From Pseudosporangium ferrugineum (GTDB lineage Bacteria; Actinomycetota; Actinomycetes; Mycobacteriales; Micromonosporaceae): a DNA stretch of 64,000 bases. Location of the stretch: the NCBI RefSeq assembly GCF_003002065.1, contig NZ_PVZG01000012.1, forward strand, positions 1-64,000, read 5' to 3'. A program made the translations under genes and the position numbers. Below, piece after piece: positions 1-7,784 of the stretch. The notes beneath the pieces are model-generated. The model was not told the origin of the DNA. It saw only the letters and a program-made list of their open reading frames with translations, and ran no database searches. Position 1 is the stretch's first letter. Every line of letters starts with the position of its first letter.

Positions 1-236
1 CAGAACGACGGCACCAACCGCGCCCGATCCACCTCACCCCGGAAACGCGCCCGGAACTCCGGATCATGCGCCAACGACGCATGAATCAGCTTGATCGCGA
101 CGTATATGCGGTCGGCGTTCTCGGCGAGGTAGACGACCCCCATGCCGCCCGAACCGAGCCGGCCCAACAACCGGTATTCACCCAGCCACTCGGGGTCACC
201 CCGGCGCAGTGGACTCACGCGATACGCGGTGTCCAC
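1..236 (-). CDS. Serine/threonine protein kinase, N-terminal part (runs off the window)
   Basis: The first 78 codons of a bacterial Ser/Thr kinase of the Hanks type are visible. The glycine-rich ATP loop reads GRLGSGGMGVVYLA (about residues 24-37), followed by the VAIK motif whose lysine should hold the ATP phosphates (about residues 48-51). The rest of the catalytic domain lies beyond the window. The GTG start is chosen because GGGGAG sits six bases upstream and because it begins two bases after the stop of the CcdA-like gene, implying translational coupling. It is the last gene visible of the redox operon; whether it phosphorylates an operon partner cannot be told. Kinase identity is firm, substrate unknown. 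Confidence 0.88.
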   Translation of the reverse strand, partial: MDTAYRVSPLRRGDPEWLGEYRLLGRLGSGGMGVVYLAENADRIYVAIKLIHASLAHDPEFRARFRGEVDRARLVPSF

Positions 237-238
237 GA

Positions 239-1105
239 TCAACTCCCCACTGAGGTACGGCGACGGCGGGACAGCAGGAGCGCTGCCAGCACGAGGACGG
301 CCAGCACGAGCACGAACCAGCCCGCGCCCAGCCGCCCGACCAGCCCACTCAACTCGCGCTGGGCATTCGAGGCAAGATTCACTACCGGATCCTGCCCGGA
401 AGTCCTCAAATCCTTGACAATGCGCAGTTCATACCAGCCGTAGTAGGCCACATACGCTCCGGCGATGATGAGGACGGCGCCGCCCGCCCGGGGCACATAC
501 GCCGCAACTCGGCGTAAGCGGGCGACTGCGGAAACGCGTACCAAAGCGACCGCAATGGCCGTCACCCCGATGACCAGGCCCATTCCGGCGGCATAGGCGA
601 GGAAGAGGGCCAGGCCGGCCGCCGCCGACCCGGCGCGCAGACTCGAGACCACCAGGGCGAGAAACGGCCCGATCGCGCAGCCGAGCGACGCCACCGCGTA
701 CGCCATCCCGAAGAGCACCATCGACGCCGCGGTGCCGGTCAGCCGGGGTGCGCGCGACAGGCGGCCGGGCGCCGGCAGCGACCGGCCGCTGAGCAACCAG
801 CCGCCGAGGATCGCCAGCCCGGCGCCGAGCACCACGGTCAGCCAGGGCAGCCGGGGCTGGAGCCAGCCGGAGACCGGGGTCAGGAGCAGGCCGAAACCGG
901 CGAAGACCGCCACGTACCCCAGGGTCAGCGCTCCCGTGCAGCGCAGCGCGCGCCCGACGGCGGCGAGACCCGCCCGCGGCCCGGCGGTCCCCTCGTCGCC
1001 CGCGACCAGGACCGACAGGTACGCCGGCAGCAGCGCGAACCCGCACGGGTTGACCGCACCGAGCATCCCGGCGGTGAGGGCGAGCAACAGCGGCGGCGCC
1101 TCCAC
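239..1105 (-). CDS. CcdA/DsbD-type thiol-disulfide transfer membrane protein
   Basis: A 288-residue polytopic membrane protein of the CcdA family, which moves reducing equivalents from cytoplasmic thioredoxin across the membrane to extracytoplasmic thioredoxin-like proteins, often for cytochrome c maturation. The diagnostic NPCGFALLPAY segment is at about residues 19-29 and the second conserved cysteine is in SLGCAIGPF (about residues 140-148). Six or seven hydrophobic segments are visible. A GTG start follows three bases after the stop of the TlpA-like lipoprotein gene, so the pair is almost surely one functional unit: CcdA reduces the lipoprotein. The C-terminal tail after about residue 230 carries one more membrane segment and a basic RRRR end. 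The family assignment is strong; the final target of the reducing power is inferred. Confidence 0.9.
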   Translation of the reverse strand: MEAPPLLLALTAGMLGAVNPCGFALLPAYLSVLVAGDEGTAGPRAGLAAVGRALRCTGALTLGYVAVFAGFGLLLTPVSGWLQPRLPWLTVVLGAGLAILGGWLLSGRSLPAPGRLSRAPRLTGTAASMVLFGMAYAVASLGCAIGPFLALVVSSLRAGSAAAGLALFLAYAAGMGLVIGVTAIAVALVRVSAVARLRRVAAYVPRAGGAVLIIAGAYVAYYGWYELRIVKDLRTSGQDPVVNLASNAQRELSGLVGRLGAGWFVLVLAVLVLAALLLSRRRRTSVGS

Positions 1106-1108
1106 GCG

Positions 1109-1642
1109 TCAGGCCACCAGCGCCTTGACCTTCGACGTCAACTGCAGATCGTCGAGGTAGCTGGAGACGACGACCTTGCCGGTGCGGTCGAGGATGACGT
1201 ACGTGCTCTGCTCGGTGATCCCGAACTTCCTCCAGATGGCGCCGGGCTCGTCGTCGAGGTGCGGCACCGAGCCCACCTCGAGGTCCGACACGAACTCGTG
1301 CATCGCCTTGTTGCCGCCCATGCCCGCGATGCCGAGGATGTTGAGGCGGTCGCCGTACTCCTCGCGGATGTCGCCGATCGACATGGCCTCGCTGGCGCAG
1401 GTGGCGCACCACGGCGCCCAGAACCACAGGATCGTGGGCTTGCCCGCCAGGGTGGCCGCGTCGAATGCCGTACCGTCGATGGTCCTGCCCGTGAACTTCA
1501 GCGTCGCCGGGACGGCGGCCGGACCGGCGGACCCGGCAGCGGCCGCCGGAGCGGGGGAGGGCGCCGGGGTCGCGGCGGCGCACCCGGCCGTGGCCAGGAC
1601 GGCGGCCGCCGCGGCCGTGGCGAGCAGGACCTTGAGCGTCAC
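1109..1642 (-). CDS. TlpA-like thioredoxin lipoprotein
   Basis: A 177-residue exported thioredoxin-fold protein. The N terminus is a lipoprotein signal with lipobox LATAGC near residue 21, followed by an Ala/Pro-rich spacer. The redox centre is WAPWCATCASE, a CxxC in the position expected for TlpA/ResA/AhpC-TSA proteins, and later segments (YVILDRTGKVV) fit the fold. The GTG start overlaps the upstream stop by four bases (GTGA), and it is preceded by GGCGGGCAAGAA-like purine-rich sequence. Placed between a flavoprotein and a CcdA-like protein, it probably acts as a membrane-tethered disulfide reductase kept reduced by CcdA. Its client, for example a cytochrome or a secreted enzyme, is not evident here. 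Confidence 0.9.
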   Translation of the reverse strand: MTLKVLLATAAAAAVLATAGCAAATPAPSPAPAAAAGSAGPAAVPATLKFTGRTIDGTAFDAATLAGKPTILWFWAPWCATCASEAMSIGDIREEYGDRLNILGIAGMGGNKAMHEFVSDLEVGSVPHLDDEPGAIWRKFGITEQSTYVILDRTGKVVVSSYLDDLQLTSKVKALVA

Positions 1643-3111
1643 TTCTTGCCCGCCTCCGTCAGTCGCAGGGCCAGGGCCGGGCAGACGTTGACCGCCTTGC
1701 GGGCCCCGTTCTCCAGCCACGGCGGCAGCGGGGTCTGCGGGAACGCCGGGAAGCCGTTCGCGTCCAGCCGGATGATCTCCGGAGCCACGGCCGAGCAGAG
1801 CCCGTGGCCGTCGCAGCGCGACCAGTCCAGCGCCAGCTTCCGCGCCCCCTGCGCCTGGTGGTACGGCAACGGCAGGATGCCGCGCACCTGCTTGCCGCAG
1901 CCCTCGCCGTTGGCGTGCAGCTCCACGTCGCGGGCGAACACCTCGAGCGCCGACAGGGCGAAGCGGGAGGTGCCGTCCGGGTGGCTGCACGCCCCCCGGC
2001 CCTTGACCACACCGGCCGCCTGGCGCACGTTCTCCAGCGCGCTGCCGCCCAGGGCCACCAGCGTCACCGCGCGGGCCAGGTCGGGCAGGCCGAGCCGGCA
2101 CGGCCCGCACTGCCCGGCGGACTCGCCGGCGAGGTACTGCACGACCTGGGCGACCTCGCCCAGCGGGCAGGTCTGCGAGCCGATCGGGATCAGCATGCCG
2201 GCGCCGAGCGTGCCGCCGACCTTGGCGAAGCCCTTGCGGGAGATGGTGACGGTCTTGGCGGCCTCGGCGGTGATCCATTTGCCGTGGTAGCCGCCGACCA
2301 GCAGGCCGGGGCCGATGTCGGCGCCGCACATCTCCAGCACCTCCATCAGCGGGGTGCCGGTGGGCGCCTCGACGACGGCGGGCGCGGTCGACGAGCCGCC
2401 GACGGTCAGCATGACCGTGCCGGGCTCCTCCGGGATGCCCACCGAGTTGTACTCCCAGGGGCCGAGCCGGGCGGCGATGGCCAGCTGCGAGTACGTCTCC
2501 GCGTTGGACAGCAGGGTGGGCAGGCCGGCCACGCCGTTGTCGCTGGAGCGCACCTTGCGCCCCGGCGGGATGTGCGCCTCGCCGTTGATGCCGCGGACCA
2601 GGGCGCCGCCCTCGCCGGAGATGAACCGGTGCGGCACGGTGACGATCCGGGTGGGCACCGGCATCCGGCGCTCGGCCAGCGCCTCGGCCAGCGACTCCAT
2701 CCCGATGCCGTCGTCCGCGACGCCGATGACGATCTCCTCGGCGTCGAGCGCGGCAGCGGCGAGGGCAGCGCCGTCGAGGATCAGGTGCGGGCCGCGGGTG
2801 AGGACGGCCTTGTCCTTCCAGGACGGCGGCTCACCCTCGGTGGCGTTGACCACGATGATCGGCGGCAGGTCCTGGCGGCGGCACGAGTCGAGCACCGCGC
2901 GCAGCTTGCGGGCGAACGGGAAGCCGGCGCCGCCGCGCCCGCGCAGCTCGATGCGGTCCGCGAGGCCGATCAGCTCGCCGCTCGACAGGGCCGCGAACCC
3001 GCCGTGCACCTCCTGGTGCGCGAGCAGGTCGAGCCGCCCGTACTCGTCGAAACCCGCGGTGATCCGCGGCGTCCCGATCGAGGTGACGGGCGGAACCTTA
3101 CTACCAGTCAC
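1639..3111 (-). CDS. NuoF-like NADH-binding flavoprotein fused to a 3Fe-4S-type ferredoxin domain
   Basis: This 490-residue protein resembles the 51-kDa NADH-binding subunit of complex I. RGRGGAGFPFARK (57-69) matches the FMN/NADH loop, NATEGEPPSWKD (89-100) the second flavin motif, and SNAETYSQ (202-209) the NNVET-like segment. The cluster motif is ESAGQCGPCR (330-339): the usual first cysteine of ESCGxCxPCR is alanine, leaving Cys335, Cys338 and possibly Cys375. The C-terminal 65 residues form a small ferredoxin with Cys433-x5-Cys439 and Cys477-Pro, the pattern of 3Fe-4S ferredoxins. It overlaps both neighbours by four bases. Known family role: NAD(P)H oxidation with electron output through Fe-S centres. 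Inference: it feeds electrons to the adjacent membrane haem protein. It is not part of a nuo operon. Confidence 0.85.
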   Translation of the reverse strand: MTGSKVPPVTSIGTPRITAGFDEYGRLDLLAHQEVHGGFAALSSGELIGLADRIELRGRGGAGFPFARKLRAVLDSCRRQDLPPIIVVNATEGEPPSWKDKAVLTRGPHLILDGAALAAAALDAEEIVIGVADDGIGMESLAEALAERRMPVPTRIVTVPHRFISGEGGALVRGINGEAHIPPGRKVRSSDNGVAGLPTLLSNAETYSQLAIAARLGPWEYNSVGIPEEPGTVMLTVGGSSTAPAVVEAPTGTPLMEVLEMCGADIGPGLLVGGYHGKWITAEAAKTVTISRKGFAKVGGTLGAGMLIPIGSQTCPLGEVAQVVQYLAGESAGQCGPCRLGLPDLARAVTLVALGGSALENVRQAAGVVKGRGACSHPDGTSRFALSALEVFARDVELHANGEGCGKQVRGILPLPYHQAQGARKLALDWSRCDGHGLCSAVAPEIIRLDANGFPAFPQTPLPPWLENGARKAVNVCPALALRLTEAGKK

Positions 3112-4970
3112 TGTGCTTCCCCTCGCAGCTGCGCCCAGTACCGGTCGTCAGCCACCTCGTCGGCCGCGCGTCCCGGAGATCCCCTGCGGGCCCCCCGGCC
3201 CGTTCCGGTGCGCACGGGTTCCTGCTGTGCCGCCCTGCGGGCGCGACGTTGCGCCATGTCGACGAGCGTGGGTGTCTCGTCGGGCTCCAGGTAGTTCGGG
3301 TCCTCGGCGAGGTCCACGAACTCGCTGCGGCTGTGCCGTCCCGAGTCGGCGCGGTCGACGTCGGCGCCCCGGTCGCGCCGGGCCCGGGGCGCATCCTCGT
3401 CCTCCTCGGCGTAGCGGGAGGACCGCGACGGGCGCGGCGGCTCGTCGTCGGCGTACCGGGGGGCGCGGCGGCGCGGCGGGGCGTCGTCGTAGCGGTCGTC
3501 GTCGGCGTACCGGCGGGAGCGGGGCTCGTCGTCGGCGTACCGGCGGGGCAGGTCGTCCTCGGCGTACCGGGAACGCGGCAGGTCGTCGTCCGCGGCGCGG
3601 CGCGCCCGCGGTGCCGGCAGGTCCTCCTCGTCCGCGTAGCGGCGGGCCCGGGGCCGGGGCGCGTCCTCGTACGCCTCCTCGGCCCGGCGGCGTCCGCGCG
3701 GCGCCGGGATCTCGTCCTCGTCGGCGTAGCGGCGCGGGCCGTCCTCCAGGGCGCGGCGCGACATCGCACCGGTGGGCTCGTCGAACCGCTCGTCGAACCG
3801 GTCCGCGGGGCGGCGCTGCCGGGGCGCCGGCAGATCGTCCTGGTAGCGGCGCGGCGGGGCGTCGTCCTCGTAGCGCCGGGAGCGCGGCGCGGGCATGAGG
3901 TCCTCGTCCTCGAACTTCCAGTGCTGGGTGGGCGCGTCGTCGTACTCGCGGTGCCGGCGGGCGTGTTCCTCGTCGTCGACGTAGCGGCGCGGGCGGCGCT
4001 CCTCGCGGGCCGCCGGGGCGGCGCTGACCGGTGCCGGCGCGGCCGGGCTGACCGGGCGGGAGACCGGCCCCACGGCGGGCGAGACCGGGCGGGCGGGCGC
4101 GGCGGGCACCCAGGCGTCGACGGCGTTGGTGCGGTCGGAGACCACCGCGTCGTCGCGGCGCTTGCGGCCGCCGCGGCCCTTGACGATCGGGCCGGCGGGC
4201 GCGAGCTTGCCGACCGGCTTCATGCCTCCGGTGCCGCCGGCCGTGCCGGTCTGCGAGGCGAAGTCCTTGCGGCGGTTCAGGCTGACCGCGATGCGTACGG
4301 CGAGACCGATCAGCACGCCCAGCACGCAGACGACGTAGCTGACGATGACCCAGACGGCGGCGGGGCGGCCGGCGTTGAGCCCGTGCAGCAGGGCGATCGG
4401 CCACATCAGGTAGGACACGCTGTGCACGGCGCGCCACATCCACGGCTTGCCCCGGCCGATGAACCGGGCACGGGCGATGCCGGTCCACATCACCAGGACC
4501 ATGATCCAGGCCGACAGCGTGCCGAAGCCGACGAAGACCTTGTTGAAGCCGGGGTAGAGGAACGGGATGAAGATGTCGATCAGCCGGATGTGGCTCTCGG
4601 CGAACTTCGTCCAGAGGTGGATGCCGAGGGCGGAGACGGCCATCACGCCGGTGGTGCGGTGGGCCGACTGGAGCAGCAGGCGCTGGCGGATCGACAGGAC
4701 CAGCCGGTCGGTGGAGACCAGGCCGATCATGATCGTGATCGAGAGCGACACGAGCGCGAGCACGCCCATGTAGTACTCGAGGTAGTAGAAGATGTAGACG
4801 TAGGCGACACGGCCCGCGGGGATGAGCATCATCACGGCCCAGATCGCCGCGAGGACCGACGTGGCGAACAGTGCGACGGTGAGCTTGGAGGGCGGCGTAC
4901 GGCCACCCGTGGAACCCATCTCGACGTCCACACGGGTGGCGGATCGTTCTTTCGTCTTCGTCCGGGCCAT
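3108..4970 (-). CDS. Ferric-reductase-like transmembrane haem protein with long charged repeat tail
   Basis: A 620-residue protein in two parts. Residues 30-232 hold about six membrane helices with four well-spaced histidines (His104, His118, His183, His196), the pairing expected for two b-type haems in ferric-reductase/NOX-like domains. Residues 235-620 are a hydrophilic, probably disordered tail built of degenerate units such as RRYADDE, RRYEDD and RYAEDDLPRRYADDEP, very rich in Arg, Asp, Glu, Pro and Tyr. The ATG at 4970 is preferred over the longer reading frame because GAGGAG lies just upstream. It is the first gene of the operon and overlaps the NuoF-like gene by four bases. It carries no flavin/NADH domain of its own, which the next gene could supply. 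The function of the tail is unknown. Confidence 0.82.
   Translation of the reverse strand: MARTKTKERSATRVDVEMGSTGGRTPPSKLTVALFATSVLAAIWAVMMLIPAGRVAYVYIFYYLEYYMGVLALVSLSITIMIGLVSTDRLVLSIRQRLLLQSAHRTTGVMAVSALGIHLWTKFAESHIRLIDIFIPFLYPGFNKVFVGFGTLSAWIMVLVMWTGIARARFIGRGKPWMWRAVHSVSYLMWPIALLHGLNAGRPAAVWVIVSYVVCVLGVLIGLAVRIAVSLNRRKDFASQTGTAGGTGGMKPVGKLAPAGPIVKGRGGRKRRDDAVVSDRTNAVDAWVPAAPARPVSPAVGPVSRPVSPAAPAPVSAAPAAREERRPRRYVDDEEHARRHREYDDAPTQHWKFEDEDLMPAPRSRRYEDDAPPRRYQDDLPAPRQRRPADRFDERFDEPTGAMSRRALEDGPRRYADEDEIPAPRGRRRAEEAYEDAPRPRARRYADEEDLPAPRARRAADDDLPRSRYAEDDLPRRYADDEPRSRRYADDDRYDDAPPRRRAPRYADDEPPRPSRSSRYAEEDEDAPRARRDRGADVDRADSGRHSRSEFVDLAEDPNYLEPDETPTLVDMAQRRARRAAQQEPVRTGTGRGARRGSPGRAADEVADDRYWAQLRGEAQ
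3290..3990 (-). repeat. Degenerate coding repeats for the RRYADDE-type tail
   Basis: Within the ferric-reductase-like gene the DNA is built of imperfect units around cggcgtagcgg / cggcgtaccgg on the plus strand, each encoding an Arg-Arg-Tyr-Ala-Asp-Asp-like block on the minus strand. At least a dozen units can be followed. Unit length varies (roughly 21 to 45 bases), so this is a degenerate array and not a simple tandem repeat. Confidence 0.7.
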
Positions 4971-5373
4971 AGCTCCTCGTTCTCCGCAGCGGTCAAGGCG
5001 TCCGTCGTGGGCGTTCGCAGACGCCGGCATCCGTGGGGGATGCCCCGCGCTCGTTACTGTCGGGCGGTCCGGTGGTCCTTCCTTTCCTCACGGTGTGTCG
5101 TCTCCGGTCCCTGCCCTCCTCCATCTACGTGCGCGGGACGGGTTCGGATGAACGTTCGGGCACTTCTTTGCGGCAAAGTTTGCGCGACCCTGCTACCCCA
5201 CCCCCGTCGAGCGGCTCTGACCAGGGAAGACACCGGTTCGAAACCGGAGGCTAAGGCAAAAATAATGTCCCGCGGCGGATGATCCTTCACCGGCGGTGAA
5301 CCTTTCGGCCCGCTGCGCCGAACTACCTGACGTTGCGGGTTCTCCCATGACTATGCGTTAGGAGATGATCGCT
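4971..5373. promoter_or_regulatory. Divergent intergenic region with three short palindromes
   Basis: This 400-base stretch separates the redox operon (minus) from a secreted-protein gene (plus) and must hold both promoters. Three perfect inverted repeats are visible: CTTTGC-G-GCAAAG at 5166-5178, CCGGTT-CGA-AACCGG at 5233-5247, and TTCACC-GGC-GGTGAA at 5286-5300. An A/T-rich patch (aaaaataatgt, 5258-5268) is the likeliest place for a -10 element. No open reading frame looks real here and no regulator can be named for the palindromes. Confidence 0.5.
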
Positions 5374-6186
5374 GTGCGGCATCGTGCTGTGCTGGCGACG
5401 ACCGCCCTGGCCGTCGCCGCGGCGAGCCTCGTCCTGTCCGGCCGGGCCACCGCGGCCGAGCCCGGCTTCGAGGTCCGCATCACCGAACTGCCGGCCACCT
5501 TCGGGGCGGGGGCCGAGAGCCGGACGCTGACCGTCGTCGCGTCCACCGACCGCGCCCGGTGCCAGAAGGTCCGGTGGTCGCTCATCCTGCGGGTGCAGGG
5601 CCCCGAACTGGACGAGGCCGAGGTCGAGCGGGTGGAGGAGAACGGCTCCTTTCCCGTACGGGTGCAGACGGACGACGACGTCGCCCGGATCACCGACGTC
5701 CAGCTCGACCCGGGCCAGCTGTGCCGTGGCCGTACGGTGACGGCCCGCTACCGGATCAGCTTCGACGACGACGCCGACACCGGCCGGGTCACGTTCCAGC
5801 CGCAGGCGTTCAGCGCCGGCGGGACCCTGCTGCAGGAGGCGTCCGGGCAGAGCCCGGTGGTCGGCCAGAAGTCGTCGGCGACCGAATCCCCCACCGGGTC
5901 CCCGACCGGCTCCCCCACGACGGCGCCGACCGGCGGCGCGGACGAGGCCGACGATCCCGAGTACGGCGAGGCCGGCGACGAGGCCACCGCCACGCCCGAG
6001 CCGGCGCCGTCGGAGGACGATCTGGCGGCGGTGCCCGCCTCGGCCGACGGCAGTTCGCCCTCGCTGCTCATCCCGGGTCTGATCGTCGGCGCGGTGCTGG
6101 TGTTCGTGGGGGTCGCGCTGCTGATCCGCCTGCGCAGCCGCACGCCCAAACACTCGGTGGCGACCGGGTTCCATCCGAGCCGATGA
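5374..6186 (+). CDS. Secreted, C-terminally membrane-anchored protein of unknown function
   Basis: About 270 residues. An N-terminal signal peptide (hydrophobic stretch AVLATTALAVAAASLVLSG, ending near ATAAEP) is followed by a beta-rich extracytoplasmic domain of about 130 residues with two cysteines, a Ser/Thr/Pro/Gly linker with GSPTGSPT repeats, an acidic Glu/Asp-rich segment, and a C-terminal membrane helix (about residues 230-250) with a basic tail. I place the start at GTG 5374, nine bases after AGGAG; the ATG at 5365 directly abuts that AGGAG and is a poorer choice. The layout resembles actinobacterial cell-surface proteins with an Ig-like ectodomain, but I recognise no family. It stands alone, with a terminator downstream. 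Confidence 0.75.
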   Translation: MRHRAVLATTALAVAAASLVLSGRATAAEPGFEVRITELPATFGAGAESRTLTVVASTDRARCQKVRWSLILRVQGPELDEAEVERVEENGSFPVRVQTDDDVARITDVQLDPGQLCRGRTVTARYRISFDDDADTGRVTFQPQAFSAGGTLLQEASGQSPVVGQKSSATESPTGSPTGSPTTAPTGGADEADDPEYGEAGDEATATPEPAPSEDDLAAVPASADGSSPSLLIPGLIVGAVLVFVGVALLIRLRSRTPKHSVATGFHPSR

Positions 6187-6308
6187 GGGTCTTCAGCCGG
6201 ATCTGCGGAAGACTTCAGGAACATTTAAGACACCGTCGCTGACCGTAGCCCTAGGGTGGGTCAGGCGCTACCACACAGTGGACGCCGGAGACCTTACCGA
6301 GGGGCCGG

Positions 6309-6345
6309 ATGCCGGTGTCCCGCCGATGCGGTGGGACACCGGCAT
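6309..6345. terminator. Rho-independent-type bidirectional terminator
   Basis: A perfect 13-base inverted repeat, ATGCCGGTGTCCC and its complement, with an 11-base loop, lies between two convergent genes (secreted protein on plus, arginase-family gene on minus). It is followed on the plus strand by tcttct and can serve both directions. Confidence 0.75.
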
Positions 6346-6349
6346 TCTT

Positions 6350-7090
6350 CTATCCGATCAGCGCCTCGAGCAGCGCGGCGCGGGCGGAGGAGTCGGCGAC
6401 GCGGTGCCACGGGCACGCGATGTCGAGCAGCACCACGCGGCCGGTGGCGCGCAGCCGGCGCACCGCGGCGACCACCTCGGCGGCCGGCGGTCCACCGGGC
6501 GCCGGGAAGAGCAGGCCGGGCAGCTCGGCGGCGTCGACCACGTCCAGGTCGACGTGCACGATCAGCGGGCCGGGCGGCGCGTCCGCCGCGGACAGGCCGC
6601 TGACCGTGGTGCGGCGTACCCGGCTCCCGGCCAGGAACGCCACCTCGGGCGGGTCGAGGTCGCGGGCGCCGACCAGCACCACCCGCTCCTCGGCCACCGG
6701 GCGCAGGCCGAGCCGGTCGGCCAGCACCTCGGGGTTGCCGCCGAGGGCCAGCCGCAGCGCCAGGCCGCCCGGATAGCCGGAGGTGGTGGTCTCGAGCGTG
6801 TGCACGTCGCCGTGCGCGTCGAACCAGACGAGCGCCGGGTCCCGGCCCGCGCGCTGGGCACCGGCGAGGCCGGCCACGGCCACCAGGCAGTCGCCCGAGA
6901 CCATGGTCACCGGGTCCGGCGCGGCGGCCACCGCCCGGGCCACCGCCTCGTCGAGCGCGGCCAGCCGGGCCCACAGGTCCCCCGCGGGCAGCTCGGGGTC
7001 GACGACCACCGCCGGCGTCCCGGCGGGCAGCGGGAGCAGCGCGGCGGGCAGCCGCTCGTCCTGGTGATAGGGGACGACGATCAGCGCCAT
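6350..7090 (-). CDS. Arginase/ureohydrolase-family protein
   Basis: A 246-residue protein of the arginase/agmatinase/formiminoglutamase fold. Visible metal motifs are WFDAHGDVHT (about residues 88-97) and HVDLDVVD (about 173-180). The first motif of the family, usually GGDHS, reads SGDCLVA here, so one canonical Mn-binding histidine is cysteine. The protein is also shorter than the usual 300 residues. Related actinobacterial proteins with the same SGDC change exist to my knowledge, so it may be a distinct subgroup whose substrate is not arginine. It starts nine bases after the stop of the GNAT gene, so the two are probably cotranscribed. Substrate unassigned. Confidence 0.82.
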   Translation of the reverse strand: MALIVVPYHQDERLPAALLPLPAGTPAVVVDPELPAGDLWARLAALDEAVARAVAAAPDPVTMVSGDCLVAVAGLAGAQRAGRDPALVWFDAHGDVHTLETTTSGYPGGLALRLALGGNPEVLADRLGLRPVAEERVVLVGARDLDPPEVAFLAGSRVRRTTVSGLSAADAPPGPLIVHVDLDVVDAAELPGLLFPAPGGPPAAEVVAAVRRLRATGRVVLLDIACPWHRVADSSARAALLEALIG

Positions 7091-7099
7091 CGGATGAGC

Positions 7100-7585
7100 C
7101 TAGGCCCGCGGGCCGTCGAGGCGCAGCACGGTCTCCTCGATCTCGTGCCCGCGTGCCGTCGCGTACGCGACCTCGGTGCCGACCTTGCGGAAGCCGGCCT
7201 TGCGCAGCACCCCGAGCGACCCGGCGTTGTCGCTGGCCGCGCGGGCCGTGATGGGCCGGACCGGGATGGTGGGCAGGAGCTGGCGGACGGCCTCCGACGC
7301 GATGCCCCGCCCCCACCACTCCCGGCCGAGCCAGTAGGTGATCTCGGTGTCGCCCTCGACCACGAACCAGCCGATCGTCCCGGCGAGCTCGCCGTCCACG
7401 GTGATCGCGCGCACGGTGATGTCCGGGCTGGTCCGCAGCCGCGTCATGTGCGCGTCGAACTCGGCCCGGTCGTCGGGGTCGCGGGCGGTGAACGCGGCCA
7501 TCCGGGCCGCCTCGGGGTCGCGCATGAAGTCGAAGATGGCGTCCAGGTCCTCGTCGCGGATGAGGCGCAGACCGATCTCGGGCAT
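7100..7585 (-). CDS. GNAT-family N-acetyltransferase (RimJ/RimL-like)
   Basis: A 161-residue acetyltransferase. The N terminus LRLIRDEDLDAIFDFMRDPEAARMAAF is typical of the RimJ/RimL-type subgroup, EITYWLGREWWGRGIASEAV holds the acetyl-CoA binding segment (R/Q-x-x-G-x-G/A in GRGIAS), and NAGSLGVLRKAGF matches the C-terminal motif of the family. ATG 7585 is chosen because GGGGGGA lies upstream; the longer frame adds 20 low-complexity residues. It precedes the arginase-family gene with a nine-base gap. Acceptor unknown: protein N termini, antibiotics or polyamines are all possible. Confidence 0.88.
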   Translation of the reverse strand: MPEIGLRLIRDEDLDAIFDFMRDPEAARMAAFTARDPDDRAEFDAHMTRLRTSPDITVRAITVDGELAGTIGWFVVEGDTEITYWLGREWWGRGIASEAVRQLLPTIPVRPITARAASDNAGSLGVLRKAGFRKVGTEVAYATARGHEIEETVLRLDGPRA

Positions 7586-7784
7586 CGCCGTCCCCCCGTT
7601 CCGGCCGCGATCAGCGCGGCCGTCGCATCCTCCCCGCCGCCCCACCGGACGGCGCGGGTGGCGGCAGCCTACCGAGCAGCGGGCGGCCCGTCGGCGCGCA
7701 CCGCCGACGGAGGCGTGCGCGGGGGTCCGGCGCGCGCGCCACCGCCCGGCGAAAAGGAGCGGAAAGTTTCGATGCGATGACGTA
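7586..7784. other. Intergenic region upstream of the cellulase promoter
   Basis: No convincing gene is seen. It holds the promoter of the GNAT/arginase-family pair (minus) and an imperfect hairpin, CGTCGGC-7-GCCGACG, at 7689-7709. The 3' end leads into the cellulase promoter. Confidence 0.4.

Noticed and set aside
5219..5262. tRNA-like T-arm (ACCGGTTCGAAACCGG)
   Set aside because: The TTCGAA loop with GC stem resembles a T-arm, but no matching acceptor, D-arm or anticodon arm can be folded around it. It is better read as one of three palindromes in the gap.
6187..6345. Small RNA gene between the secreted protein and the arginase-family gene
   Set aside because: TAGGGT at 6252-6257 followed by a hairpin at 6309-6345 could frame an RNA of about 80 bases, but there is no -35 at the right distance and the hairpin is fully explained as a terminator for two convergent genes.
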